From Flavobacterium cutihirudinis (GTDB taxonomy: Bacteria > Bacteroidota > Bacteroidia > Flavobacteriales > Flavobacteriaceae): a stretch of 64,000 nucleotides of DNA. Below, piece after piece: positions 17,673 to 25,077 of this stretch; positions within the stretch are counted from its first letter, which is position 1; every line of letters starts with the position of its first letter. The position numbers were made by a program, and so were the translations under genes. Below the pieces are notes generated by a model. The model saw nothing but the letters and a program-made list of their open reading frames with translations, ran no database searches and had not been told where the DNA came from. The DNA lies in contig NZ_QRDQ01000008.1 in the NCBI RefSeq assembly GCF_003385895.1, positions 554,354 to 618,353 on the forward strand. The letters are read 5' to 3'.

Positions 17673-18068
17673 ATGTTTGAGAAAGTCAAAAAAAACGGTA
17701 CAGAACTTTTAGGAAAAACCAACAGAATTGTAGAAGGAACTTCTATTGTAGGAGATATTGTCTCGAAAGCCGATTTTAGACTGGATGGAGAATTAATTGG
17801 GAATTTTACTTCGCAGGGAAAACTTGTTATTGGTGCATCCGGAATTATTAAAGGCGAAATTATTTGTCATAATGCTGATATTGAAGGAGAGTTTCACGGT
17901 AAATTGAAAGTTTTAGAAGTATTAAATATAAAGGCGACAGCTCGTATTCATGGAGAAATAGCCGTGGGGAAATTGTCAATTGAACCCGGAGCTGATTTTA
18001 CAGCAACTTGTACGATGCTAAATTCTAATCCGGTAATATTATTAGAAGATGGAAAAGGAACCGAATAA
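17673..18068 (+). CDS. Bactofilin (polymer-forming cytoskeletal protein)
   Basis: 131 residues with the bactofilin beta-helix repeats: NRIVEGTSIVGDIVSKADFRLDGELIGNF, KLVIGASGIIKGEI and HNADIEGEFHGKL. Members self-assemble into nucleotide-independent filaments beneath the inner membrane and position cell-wall or surface machines. The gene begins three bases after sprE and its 3' end overlaps the next gene by 20 bases, so it is translationally linked to both. A scaffold role for gliding or secretion machinery is an inference from this linkage. Confidence 0.9.
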   Translation: MFEKVKKNGTELLGKTNRIVEGTSIVGDIVSKADFRLDGELIGNFTSQGKLVIGASGIIKGEIICHNADIEGEFHGKLKVLEVLNIKATARIHGEIAVGKLSIEPGADFTATCTMLNSNPVILLEDGKGTE

Positions 18069-18276
18069 TAATAGGAGGAATAAATGGATCGCACTTATTA
18101 ATATTCCTATTCAAATGGGAGTTATCATTTTCCTGTTTTCTTATTTAGGAACATGGCTAGATGAAAACCATCCAAGTCCAAAAGTCTATTACCATAAAAT
18201 TCTTATTATGGTTGGTGTTGCCATAGCACTTTATAATGTTTTCCGTCAAGTTAACGAAATCAATAAAACAAAGTAA
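18049..18276 (+). CDS. AtpZ/AtpI-family small membrane protein
   Basis: 75 residues with two membrane helices (about 13-33 and 48-66) joined by GTWLDENHPSPK, the pattern of AtpZ/AtpI proteins encoded before F-ATP synthase genes. Such proteins have been linked to assembly of the c ring and to magnesium or calcium transport. The ATG lies inside the end of the bactofilin gene (20-base overlap). No other ATG fits the conserved N-terminal helix. Confidence 0.8.
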   Translation: MEKEPNNNRRNKWIALINIPIQMGVIIFLFSYLGTWLDENHPSPKVYYHKILIMVGVAIALYNVFRQVNEINKTK

Positions 18277-18333
18277 TTTACCTTTTAAACAGCTTAGAAT
18301 AAATATTGCATCTTTGCATAAAAATTATTTCAA

Positions 18334-18726
18334 ATGCTTTTAAAAGATTATAGACCAATTCTACATTTATTTATTCTTGCCGTAGTCTCCTATATAATAC
18401 ATAAAGGAGTTTTATTTGTTTGTGATATTCAGGATCAAAAATTCCATTATACATTAGAATGGTTGTATTTTGTTTTTTTTGCATTTGCAACGGTTTTGTT
18501 TATGATACTTTTAAAGTTCAAGACGACTCACTTCGATAATATCGGAATGCTCTTTATGGGTGGCACTTTTATTCAAATGTTTTTTTTCTATTTAATTTTG
18601 AGACCGATTTTGACAGACAAGTTTGAAAACATGGCTGTTGAAAAAATCAACTTTTTTATAACATTTATTCTATTTTTGTTATTTGAGACGCTTTTAACTA
18701 TCCGATTATTAAATGAAAAGCCTTAA
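18334..18726 (+). CDS. Four-helix membrane protein of the atp locus
   Basis: 130 residues with four hydrophobic helices, beginning MLLKDYRPILHLF. Its size and position resemble AtpI/ATP-synthase-I proteins; I recall the Bacteroidota family as DUF6168, from memory only. A near-consensus -7 box (CATCTTTG, 18309-18316) precedes the ATG. It sits between the AtpZ-like gene and atpB and so probably assists F0 assembly. No catalytic motif is visible. Confidence 0.6.
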   Translation: MLLKDYRPILHLFILAVVSYIIHKGVLFVCDIQDQKFHYTLEWLYFVFFAFATVLFMILLKFKTTHFDNIGMLFMGGTFIQMFFFYLILRPILTDKFENMAVEKINFFITFILFLLFETLLTIRLLNEKP

Positions 18727-18773
18727 AATAAGGATTCTTTAAAAGAAGGTTCAAAAATAATTTTTCATATCCT

Positions 18774-18802
18774 TTTGAATATTAATAAAAAATGTACCTT
18801 TG
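18774..18802 (+). promoter_or_regulatory. Candidate promoter for the ATP synthase genes
   Basis: TTTG at 18774-18777 and TACCTTTG at 18795-18802 resemble the -33/-7 pair of Bacteroidota sigma factor, with 17 bases between them, slightly short. The box ends 42 bases before the atpB ATG. Confidence 0.5.
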
Positions 18803-18844
18803 CACCAAATTTTAGAAACGTAAAAAATCAGATTTTCAACAGAT

Positions 18845-19996
18845 ATGGTGATTTCAAACAAACCACTCAGATTTATTCTTGTAGCTTTAGTAGCTTGTCT
18901 TCCGGTAATCGGCTTTGCTAATTCGGAAAAAGATGCTGCACATACTCAAACTGAAGTAGCTCACGAAGCTGCTGCAGAAGGCCATCATGCAGAGCCAACT
19001 GACGTAAAATCTAAAATTAAAGGCTTTATTGGTCACCACGTTTTGGATTCTCATGATTTTACTTTAACTCAGGATGATGAAACAGGAAAATATTATGGTT
19101 TTCCGTTACCAGTTATTATTTGGGATAATGGTCTTCATATTTTTTCTTCTTCAAAATTTAATCACGGTCATGCTGTAGCAGAATCAAATGGTAACTATTA
19201 TGTGATTAATCACCATGATGGTAAAATTTACAAAACTGATGCCGCCGGAACAATTACGGAAGATGAAAAAACAGGTCATCCAACAAATGTTCGTCCATTA
19301 GACTTTTCAATTACAAAAACAGTACTTTCTATTTTTGTTGCTGCTATATTAATGTTCTGGTTGTTTACAAGCTTAGCGAAGTCATATGCTAAAAATGGTG
19401 GAATTGCTTCTGGAGTTGGAAGAATTTTCGAACCATTAGTAGTTTTCATCCGTGATGAAGTTGCTATTCCTAATATTGGTGAAAAACATTATAGAAGATA
19501 CATGAGTTATTTATTGACAATCTTTTTCTTTGTATTGTTTTTAAATATCTTCGGATTAACTCCACTAGGAATTAATGCTACTGGTAATTTAACAATTACA
19601 TTCTCTTTAGCAATCATTACTTTCTTAATTACAAATCTTACTGCAAATAAAAATTACTGGGGTCACATTTTCTGGATGCCAGGTGTACCAAAACCAATGA
19701 GAATTATTTTGGCTCCAATCGAATTGTTAGGAGTTTTCATTAAGCCATTCTCATTAATGATTCGTTTGTATGCAAATATCTTTGCTGGTCACATCGTATT
19801 GATGAGTATTATCGGATTAATGTTTATCTTTAAAAGCTGGATCGGAAGTAGTTTATCTTTCGGATTATCATTTGCACTTTCTATACTAGAGATTTTAGTA
19901 GCATTTTTACAAGCCTATATTTTTACAATGCTGTCTGCACTTTATTTTGGTTCAGCAGTAGAAGAGCACCACCACGAAGAGGAGGGGCACCACTAA
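18845..19996 (+). CDS. atpB: F0F1 ATP synthase subunit a
   Basis: 383 residues, about 110-150 longer than the E. coli protein owing to an N-terminal extension with a signal-like helix (residues 10-26), a His-rich segment and a periplasmic-looking domain with IIWDNGLHIFSSSKF. Six C-terminal membrane helices follow from about residue 160. The essential arginine is in PFSLMIRLYANIFAGH near residue 305. The C-terminus is His/Glu rich. The subunit forms the proton half-channels of F0 at the inner membrane. The extension is known in Bacteroidota. It is the first structural gene of the atp run. Confidence 0.96.
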   Translation: MVISNKPLRFILVALVACLPVIGFANSEKDAAHTQTEVAHEAAAEGHHAEPTDVKSKIKGFIGHHVLDSHDFTLTQDDETGKYYGFPLPVIIWDNGLHIFSSSKFNHGHAVAESNGNYYVINHHDGKIYKTDAAGTITEDEKTGHPTNVRPLDFSITKTVLSIFVAAILMFWLFTSLAKSYAKNGGIASGVGRIFEPLVVFIRDEVAIPNIGEKHYRRYMSYLLTIFFFVLFLNIFGLTPLGINATGNLTITFSLAIITFLITNLTANKNYWGHIFWMPGVPKPMRIILAPIELLGVFIKPFSLMIRLYANIFAGHIVLMSIIGLMFIFKSWIGSSLSFGLSFALSILEILVAFLQAYIFTMLSALYFGSAVEEHHHEEEGHH

Positions 19997-20091
19997 AAAG
20001 TTTAACTGTTTATTTGTCAAATCGATACCGATTAAACAAATAACCAATTAAACCCATAAAAAAGAATGTTTAATTTTTAATATATACATAT

Positions 20092-20283
20092 ATGAACGGT
20101 TTAAATTTCATCGGAGCTGGATTAATCGTAATCGGAGCTGCTTTAGGTATTGGTAGAATTGGTGGTTCAGCAATGGACGCTATTGCTCGTCAACCAGAAG
20201 CTTCAGGAAAAATCCAAACAGCTATGCTTATCGCTGCTGCACTTATTGAAGGAATTGGTTTCGCTGCATTATTCGCTGCTTAA
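20092..20283 (+). CDS. atpE: F0F1 ATP synthase subunit c
   Basis: 63 residues, two membrane helices with the polar loop RQPEASGKIQT. The proton-carrying acid is Glu in AALIEGIGFAAL on the second helix. The glycine pattern GAALGIGRIGG of the first helix is canonical. It assembles as the rotating c ring. A 95-base spacer precedes it and a strong hairpin follows 13 bases after its stop, which may raise its expression over its neighbours. The sequence lacks the Na+-binding Gln/Ser set, so proton coupling is most likely. Confidence 0.97.
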   Translation: MNGLNFIGAGLIVIGAALGIGRIGGSAMDAIARQPEASGKIQTAMLIAAALIEGIGFAALFAA

Positions 20284-20296
20284 TTAAAACACAAAA

Positions 20297-20333
20297 AAAC
20301 AATAGTTACAACGGTTGGTTGTAACTATTGTTT
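20297..20333 (+). promoter_or_regulatory. Hairpin in the atpE-atpF spacer
   Basis: AAACAATAGTTACAAC (20297-20312) pairs perfectly over 16 bases with GTTGTAACTATTGTTT (20318-20333) around a five-base loop. No T run follows on the + strand beyond TTT, so it is likely an mRNA processing or stability element rather than a full terminator. Confidence 0.75.
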
Positions 20334-20408
20334 AAAAAATTAAAACATTAAAATTGCTGCTGGTTAGCGATTAAAAAAGACATAAATTAAAATTTATAAT
20401 TATCTATA

Positions 20409-20909
20409 ATGGAAAAGTTAATAAATCAGTTCGAGTTCGGTTTGTTCTTTTGGCAAGTATTAATATTTGTTGGATTAATATTTTTATTAAAAAAATTCGC
20501 TTGGAAACCAATTCTTGATGCAGTTAATGATAGAGAACAAGGTATTAAGGATGCATTACTTTCTGCTGAAAATGCAAGAAAAGAAATGGAAAACCTTCAA
20601 GCTGACAATCAAAGAATTTTGAACGAAGCTCGTGCAGAGCGTGACGCGATGTTGAAAGAAGCTCGTGAAATGAAAGAGAAATTGATTGCTGATTCTAAAA
20701 ACGAAGCACAAGCACAAGGTCAAAAAATGATCGAGCAAGCTAAAGCTGCTATCGAAAGTGAAAAAAATGCTGCTATGGCTGAATTGAAATCTCAAGTTTC
20801 AACTTTATCATTAAGCATTGCTGAAAAATTGTTGAAAGAAGAATTATCTAACAAAGAATCTCAAACTAAATTAGTAGAGAAAATGTTAGGTGACGTAAAG
20901 TTAAACTAA
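20409..20909 (+). CDS. atpF: F0F1 ATP synthase subunit b
   Basis: 166 residues: an N-terminal membrane helix (about 8-27) then a long charged coiled coil (AENARKEMENLQADNQRILNEA and onward) ending near the C-terminus. It is the peripheral stalk that holds F1 against rotation. It ends four bases before atpH. It is the only b-type gene here, so a homodimer is expected. Confidence 0.96.
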   Translation: MEKLINQFEFGLFFWQVLIFVGLIFLLKKFAWKPILDAVNDREQGIKDALLSAENARKEMENLQADNQRILNEARAERDAMLKEAREMKEKLIADSKNEAQAQGQKMIEQAKAAIESEKNAAMAELKSQVSTLSLSIAEKLLKEELSNKESQTKLVEKMLGDVKLN

Positions 20910-20913
20910 GATT

Positions 20914-21447
20914 ATGGCAAGTACAAGAGCAGCAATTCGTTATGCAAAAGCAATCTTAGACTTAGCAAACTCTAAAGGTGTTGCTGAAGCTGTAAACAAC
21001 GATATGAAATCAATTGCAGCAGCAATTGAGACAAATGCAGAATTGAGTGCATTTATTCAAAACCCAACTACAAAAGTTGAAGTTAAAGAAAGTGCTCTTT
21101 TAGAGGTTTTTGCAAATGTAAATGGTATAACTAAAGGGTTGTTTCATTTATTATTCGAAAACAAAAGATTCGAAATTCTAGATGCGATTGCAGTAGAATA
21201 TAGTAAAGTATTTGATGAAAGTAATGGTGTTGAAGTAGCAAAAGTTACTACAGCTATTCCTATGGATGCAGCTCTTGAAGCTAAAGTTTTAGCAAAAGTG
21301 GCAACATTATCAGATAAAAAAATAACAATTGAAAATATAGTAGATCCTTCAATCATTGGTGGATTTATTTTAAAAATAGGTGATCAACAATACAACGCTT
21401 CTGTTGCAAACAGATTACAAGTATTAAAAAGAGAGTTAAGTAATTAG
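20914..21447 (+). CDS. atpH: F0F1 ATP synthase subunit delta
   Basis: 177 residues of the OSCP/delta family. N-terminal helices ASTRAAIRYAKAILDLA and the C-terminal PSIIGGFILKIGDQQYNASVANRLQVLKREL are characteristic. It links the peripheral stalk to the top of the alpha/beta hexamer. It is four bases after atpF and 38 bases before atpA. Confidence 0.97.
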   Translation: MASTRAAIRYAKAILDLANSKGVAEAVNNDMKSIAAAIETNAELSAFIQNPTTKVEVKESALLEVFANVNGITKGLFHLLFENKRFEILDAIAVEYSKVFDESNGVEVAKVTTAIPMDAALEAKVLAKVATLSDKKITIENIVDPSIIGGFILKIGDQQYNASVANRLQVLKRELSN

Positions 21448-21485
21448 TTTTATTACACATAAAAGTGTCTAAATTATAAATTAAG

Positions 21486-23063
21486 ATGGCGGAAATCAAA
21501 CCTGCTGAAATTTCAGCAATATTAAGAAAGCAAGTAGAAGGTTTTGAATCTGGTGCTACGCTAGAGGAAGTAGGAACAGTACTTCAAGTTGGAGATGGTA
21601 TTGCTCGTATTTACGGGCTATCGAATGTACAATATGGTGAGTTAGTTGAATTTGAAAACGGACTTGAAGCTATTGTATTGAACCTTGAAGAAGACAATGT
21701 AGGTGTGGTACTTTTAGGACCATCAACTGGAATCAAAGAAGGATCAACAGCAAAAAGAACACAACGTATCGCTTCTCTTAAAGTAGGTGAGCAAATGGTA
21801 GGACGTGTAGTTAACACGCTTGGTTTTCCAATTGATGGAAAAGGACCAATTGGTGGAGACTTATACGAAATGCCATTAGAAAGAAAAGCTCCTGGAGTTA
21901 TCTTCCGTCAGCCAGTAACTGAGCCATTACAAACTGGAGTAAAAGCAGTAGATGCTATGATCCCGGTTGGTCGTGGACAGCGTGAGCTTGTTATCGGTGA
22001 CCGTCAAACAGGTAAATCAACTGTTTGTATCGATACAATCTTAAATCAAAAAGAATTTTACGATGCAGGAAAACCTGTATTCTGTATATATGTTGCAATT
22101 GGGCAAAAAGCTTCAACTGTAGCAGGAATCGCTAAAATGTTAGAAGAAAAAGGTGCAATGGCTTATACTGTTATTGTTGCTGCTAATGCTTCTGATCCAG
22201 CTCCAATGCAAGTTTACGCTCCTTTCGCAGGTGCTGCAATTGGAGAGTACTTTAGAGATTCAGGTCGTCCTGCACTTATTGTGTATGATGATTTATCTAA
22301 ACAAGCTGTTGCTTACCGTGAGGTTTCTCTTTTATTAAGAAGACCACCGGGACGTGAGGCTTACCCTGGAGACGTTTTCTACTTACACTCTCGTTTATTA
22401 GAGCGTGCTTGTAAAGTAATTGCTGATGATGGTATCGCTAAAAACATGAACGATTTACCAGATTCTATTAAGTCTATCGTAAAAGGTGGTGGTTCATTAA
22501 CTGCTTTACCAATTATCGAAACTCAGGCTGGTGACGTTTCTGCATATATCCCAACAAACGTAATTTCGATTACAGATGGTCAGATTTTCCTTGATGGAGA
22601 TTTGTTCAACTCTGGAGTTCGTCCTGCTATTAACGTAGGTATCTCTGTATCTCGTGTTGGAGGTAATGCACAGATTAAATCAATGAAAAAAGTTTCTGGA
22701 ACTTTAAAATTAGACCAAGCTCAATTCCGTGAATTAGAAGCTTTCGCTAAATTTGGTTCTGACTTGGATTCTGTTACATTAAACGTAATTGAAAAAGGAA
22801 AAAGAAACGTTGAGATCTTGAAACAAGGTTTAAATGATCCTTATCCTGTTGAAAACCAAGTTGCAATTATTTACGCTGGTTCTAAAAACTTATTAAAAAG
22901 TGTTCCTGTAAATAAAGTAAAAGAATTTGAAGCTGATTTTATCGCTTACTTAAACAGTAAACATAAAGATACGCTTAACGCGTTGAAAGCTGGTAAATTA
23001 GATGACAACATTACTGATGTTATCGAAAAAGCAGCAAAAGAAATTTCAGCAAAATATAACTAA
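21486..23063 (+). CDS. atpA: F0F1 ATP synthase subunit alpha
   Basis: 525 residues. P-loop GDRQTGKST near residue 170, the arginine-finger region in [10 protein letters not shown] near 385, and [37 protein letters not shown] near 270-310. It carries the non-catalytic nucleotide sites of F1. Length and motifs are canonical. It precedes atpG, from which an 86-base spacer with a 13-base stem hairpin separates it. Confidence 0.99.
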   Translation: MAEIKPAEISAILRKQVEGFESGATLEEVGTVLQVGDGIARIYGLSNVQYGELVEFENGLEAIVLNLEEDNVGVVLLGPSTGIKEGSTAKRTQRIASLKVGEQMVGRVVNTLGFPIDGKGPIGGDLYEMPLERKAPGVIFRQPVTEPLQTGVKAVDAMIPVGRGQRELVIGDRQTGKSTVCIDTILNQKEFYDAGKPVFCIYVAIGQKASTVAGIAKMLEEKGAMAYTVIVAANASDPAPMQVYAPFAGAAIGEYFRDSGRPALIVYDDLSKQAVAYREVSLLLRRPPGREAYPGDVFYLHSRLLERACKVIADDGIAKNMNDLPDSIKSIVKGGGSLTALPIIETQAGDVSAYIPTNVISITDGQIFLDGDLFNSGVRPAINVGISVSRVGGNAQIKSMKKVSGTLKLDQAQFRELEAFAKFGSDLDSVTLNVIEKGKRNVEILKQGLNDPYPVENQVAIIYAGSKNLLKSVPVNKVKEFEADFIAYLNSKHKDTLNALKAGKLDDNITDVIEKAAKEISAKYN

Positions 23064-23076
23064 TTATTAGTTGACG

Positions 23077-23127
23077 GTTGTTGGTTGATTGTTTTTGGAA
23101 TTATCCAAGTAACTATCAACCAACAAC
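23077..23127 (+). promoter_or_regulatory. Hairpin in the atpA-atpG spacer
   Basis: GTTGTTGGTTGAT (23077-23089) pairs perfectly with ATCAACCAACAAC (23115-23127) around a 25-base loop. Similar GTTGTTGGTTG/CAACCAACAAC words repeat next to it (CTAACAACCAACAACTA, to 23143). No T run follows, so it is not a typical terminator. Confidence 0.7.
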
Positions 23128-23149
23128 TAACAACCAACAACTACAATAG

Positions 23150-24010
23150 ATGGCAAATTTAAAGGAAATCCGTAATAGAATTACTTCCGTTTCATCGACG
23201 ATGCAGATTACATCGGCTATGAAAATGGTTTCTGCTGCAAAGCTTAAGAAAGCACAAGATGCAATCACTGCGATGCGCCCTTATGCCGAGAAATTAACGG
23301 AGTTATTGCAAGATCTTTCTGCTACACTTGATGGTGAAGTTGGAGGAGATTACACAACTCAACGTGAAGTAAAAAAAGTATTGCTTGTAGCGATAACTTC
23401 TAATAGAGGTTTGTGTGGTGCATTCAATTCAAATGTAATCAAAGAAGTAAAAAATCGTTCTGAATTTTATGCAGGAAAACAAGTTGATGTTTTTCCAATT
23501 GGGAAAAAAGGAAACGATGTTTTGTCTAAAACCTTTAAAGTTCACGGACATCATAATGCAATTTTTGATCATTTAACTTTTGAAAATGTTGCTGGAATTG
23601 CAGATAATTTGACTGAAAAATTCTTATCTGGAGAATATGACAGAATCGAATTAATCTACAATCAGTTTAAAAATGCTGCGACACAAATTGTTCAAACAGA
23701 GCAGTTTTTACCGTTAGCTCCAATTAAATCTGATACAGCAGTTTCTACAGGAGATTATATTTTCGAGCCTTCAAAAGAAGAAATTGTATTGACTTTGATT
23801 CCAAAATCATTGAAAACACAATTATATAAAGGTATTCGTGATTCATTTGCTTCAGAGCACGGAGCGCGTATGACAGCTATGCACAAAGCAACTGACAACG
23901 CTACAGAATTAAGAAACCAATTGAAATTGACTTACAATAAAGCACGTCAAGCCGCTATTACAAACGAAATCTTAGAGATCGTTGGTGGAGCAGAAGCTTT
24001 AAACGGGTAA
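23150..24010 (+). CDS. atpG: F0F1 ATP synthase subunit gamma
   Basis: 286 residues. The N-terminal helix ANLKEIRNRITSVSSTMQITSAMKMVSAAKL and the C-terminal EHGARMTAMHKATDNATEL...YNKARQAAITNEILEIVGGAEAL form the central rotor. A SNRGLCGAFNSN segment near residue 85 is family-typical. It is the last atp gene here. No atpD or atpC follows; a strong terminator begins 13 bases after the stop. Confidence 0.98.
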   Translation: MANLKEIRNRITSVSSTMQITSAMKMVSAAKLKKAQDAITAMRPYAEKLTELLQDLSATLDGEVGGDYTTQREVKKVLLVAITSNRGLCGAFNSNVIKEVKNRSEFYAGKQVDVFPIGKKGNDVLSKTFKVHGHHNAIFDHLTFENVAGIADNLTEKFLSGEYDRIELIYNQFKNAATQIVQTEQFLPLAPIKSDTAVSTGDYIFEPSKEEIVLTLIPKSLKTQLYKGIRDSFASEHGARMTAMHKATDNATELRNQLKLTYNKARQAAITNEILEIVGGAEALNG

Positions 24011-24023
24011 TATATTTAAGAAT

Positions 24024-24061
24024 AAAAAAAGAGCCGACAATTACTTGTCGGCTCTTTTTTT
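24024..24061 (+). terminator. Rho-independent terminator of the ATP synthase operon
   Basis: AAAAAAAGAGCCGACAA pairs with TTGTCGGCTCTTTTTTT over 17 bases around a TTAC loop and ends in a T run. Confidence 0.92.
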
Positions 24062-24130
24062 TGTGTAAAAAAGCCGACATCCCCAAGTGCCTGCTTTTTT
24101 TATATATAGATTTTATTTGTGAATTTGAAC

Positions 24131-24187
24131 TTATAAAATGGTGATTCTCAATTTACCCAAAAACTGAGAATCAGTACCATTTTATAA
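24131..24187. repeat. Long inverted repeat in a gene-free spacer
   Basis: TTATAAAATGGTGATTCTCA (24131-24150) pairs with TGAGAATCAGTACCATTTTATAA (24165-24187): 20 paired bases interrupted by a three-base bulge, with a 14-base loop. The spacer 24062-24510 has no credible reading frame. Confidence 0.8.
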
Positions 24188-24216
24188 AATTATTGTACAG
24201 ATTTATCACCTCTGTT

Positions 24217-24290
24217 TGCTTTGTCTTTTATGGGAACAAACTAGCTTTATTAGTCCCAATGCTCTGTTTTTTTGAGGGTTACATTTCAGC
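24217..24290. repeat. Direct repeat, copy 1 (about 75 bases)
   Basis: Starts TGCTTTGTCTTTTATGGGAA and shares CAAACTAGCTTTATTAGTCC and AGGGTT..ATTT.AGC with copy 2, with few changes. Inside, TGGGA and TCCCA can pair. The copies start 89 bases apart. Confidence 0.85.
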
Positions 24291-24305
24291 AGAATCACTC
24301 CCTTG

Positions 24306-24380
24306 TGCTTTGTCTTTTGTGGGAACAAACTAGCTTTATTAGTCCCATTGCTTTGCTTTTTTAAAGGGTTGTATTTTAGC
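24306..24380. repeat. Direct repeat, copy 2 (about 75 bases)
   Basis: Near-identical to 24217-24290; the A/G after CTTTT, the AAT/ATT before GCT and the T-run length are the main differences. The copies are joined by AGAATCACTCCCTTG. The function is unknown. Confidence 0.85.
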
Positions 24381-24485
24381 TTTTCTCATTCCCTGTGATA
24401 CAAAGTTAGTAGAGAACTGGTTGGAAAAATTATATAATTTTTTTTGTTTCTTATAGATTTCACATATTACTTGTTTTTGGTATAG

Positions 24486-24518
24486 TTTGATAGACGTCGA
24501 AAAAATTGATTATTTTTG
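24486..24518 (+). promoter_or_regulatory. Candidate promoter of the acetyltransferase gene
   Basis: TTTG at 24486-24489, 21 bases, then TATTTTTG at 24511-24518, a good Bacteroidota pair. It covers a possible TTG start at 24516 and so favours the ATG at 24537. Confidence 0.65.
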
Positions 24519-24536
24519 AAATTTACTTTTTATACT

Positions 24537-24983
24537 ATGGAATTTCAAATACGCGAACTAACTACAATTGACGAAATGCTGGAACAAATTGATACCATGC
24601 GATTTCTCTATCCTAAAATTTCAATAGAAAAATATGGATCATTTCTTGAAGAAATGGTTCCACATAATTATGTCCAGATTGGTGTTTTTGATAATAATAT
24701 TTGTTTGGGAATAACAGGATGTTGGTCGGCAACGAAACTTTGGACAGGTAAATACCTAGAGATAGATAATTTTGTTGTTAATCCGGAATATCGATCTAAA
24801 GGAATTGGTAAATTGTTAACTGATTATATTGACAAGAAAGCTTTAGATTTAGGTTGTAGCAGTATTGTTTTAGATGCTTTTACCGGAAATTTTGGTGCGC
24901 ATCGCTTTTACTATAATCAAGGTTATGGCCCAAAAGGGTTTCATTTTGTGAAAGTTTTGGATGAAAATAAACTGACCCAATAA
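24537..24983 (+). CDS. GNAT-family N-acetyltransferase
   Basis: 148 residues from the ATG. Motif A is FVVNPEYRSKGIGKLLTDYIDKKA, with the acetyl-CoA-binding RSKGIG near residue 86; LGCSSIVLDAFTGNFGAHRFYYNQGY forms motif B. These make it a cytoplasmic GNAT transferase. The acceptor is unknown. A longer form from a TTG at 24516 would begin inside the -7 box and is rejected. It is probably monocistronic. Confidence 0.88.
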   Translation: MEFQIRELTTIDEMLEQIDTMRFLYPKISIEKYGSFLEEMVPHNYVQIGVFDNNICLGITGCWSATKLWTGKYLEIDNFVVNPEYRSKGIGKLLTDYIDKKALDLGCSSIVLDAFTGNFGAHRFYYNQGYGPKGFHFVKVLDENKLTQ

Positions 24984-25042
24984 AAAAGCACTTAACTCCT
25001 TTTATTGAACCGGTAAAAACAATAATAAACAAAAGAATTGGT

Positions 25043-25050
25043 TATTTTTG
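25043..25050 (+). promoter_or_regulatory. Candidate -7 box TATTTTTG for the flippase operon
   Basis: TATTTTTG fits TAnnTTTG and includes the TTG at 25048, which therefore is unlikely to be a start codon; the next TTG at 25078 is preferred. Confidence 0.55.
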
Positions 25051-25077
25051 TTTTACGAACTTTATTATAAAATTATT

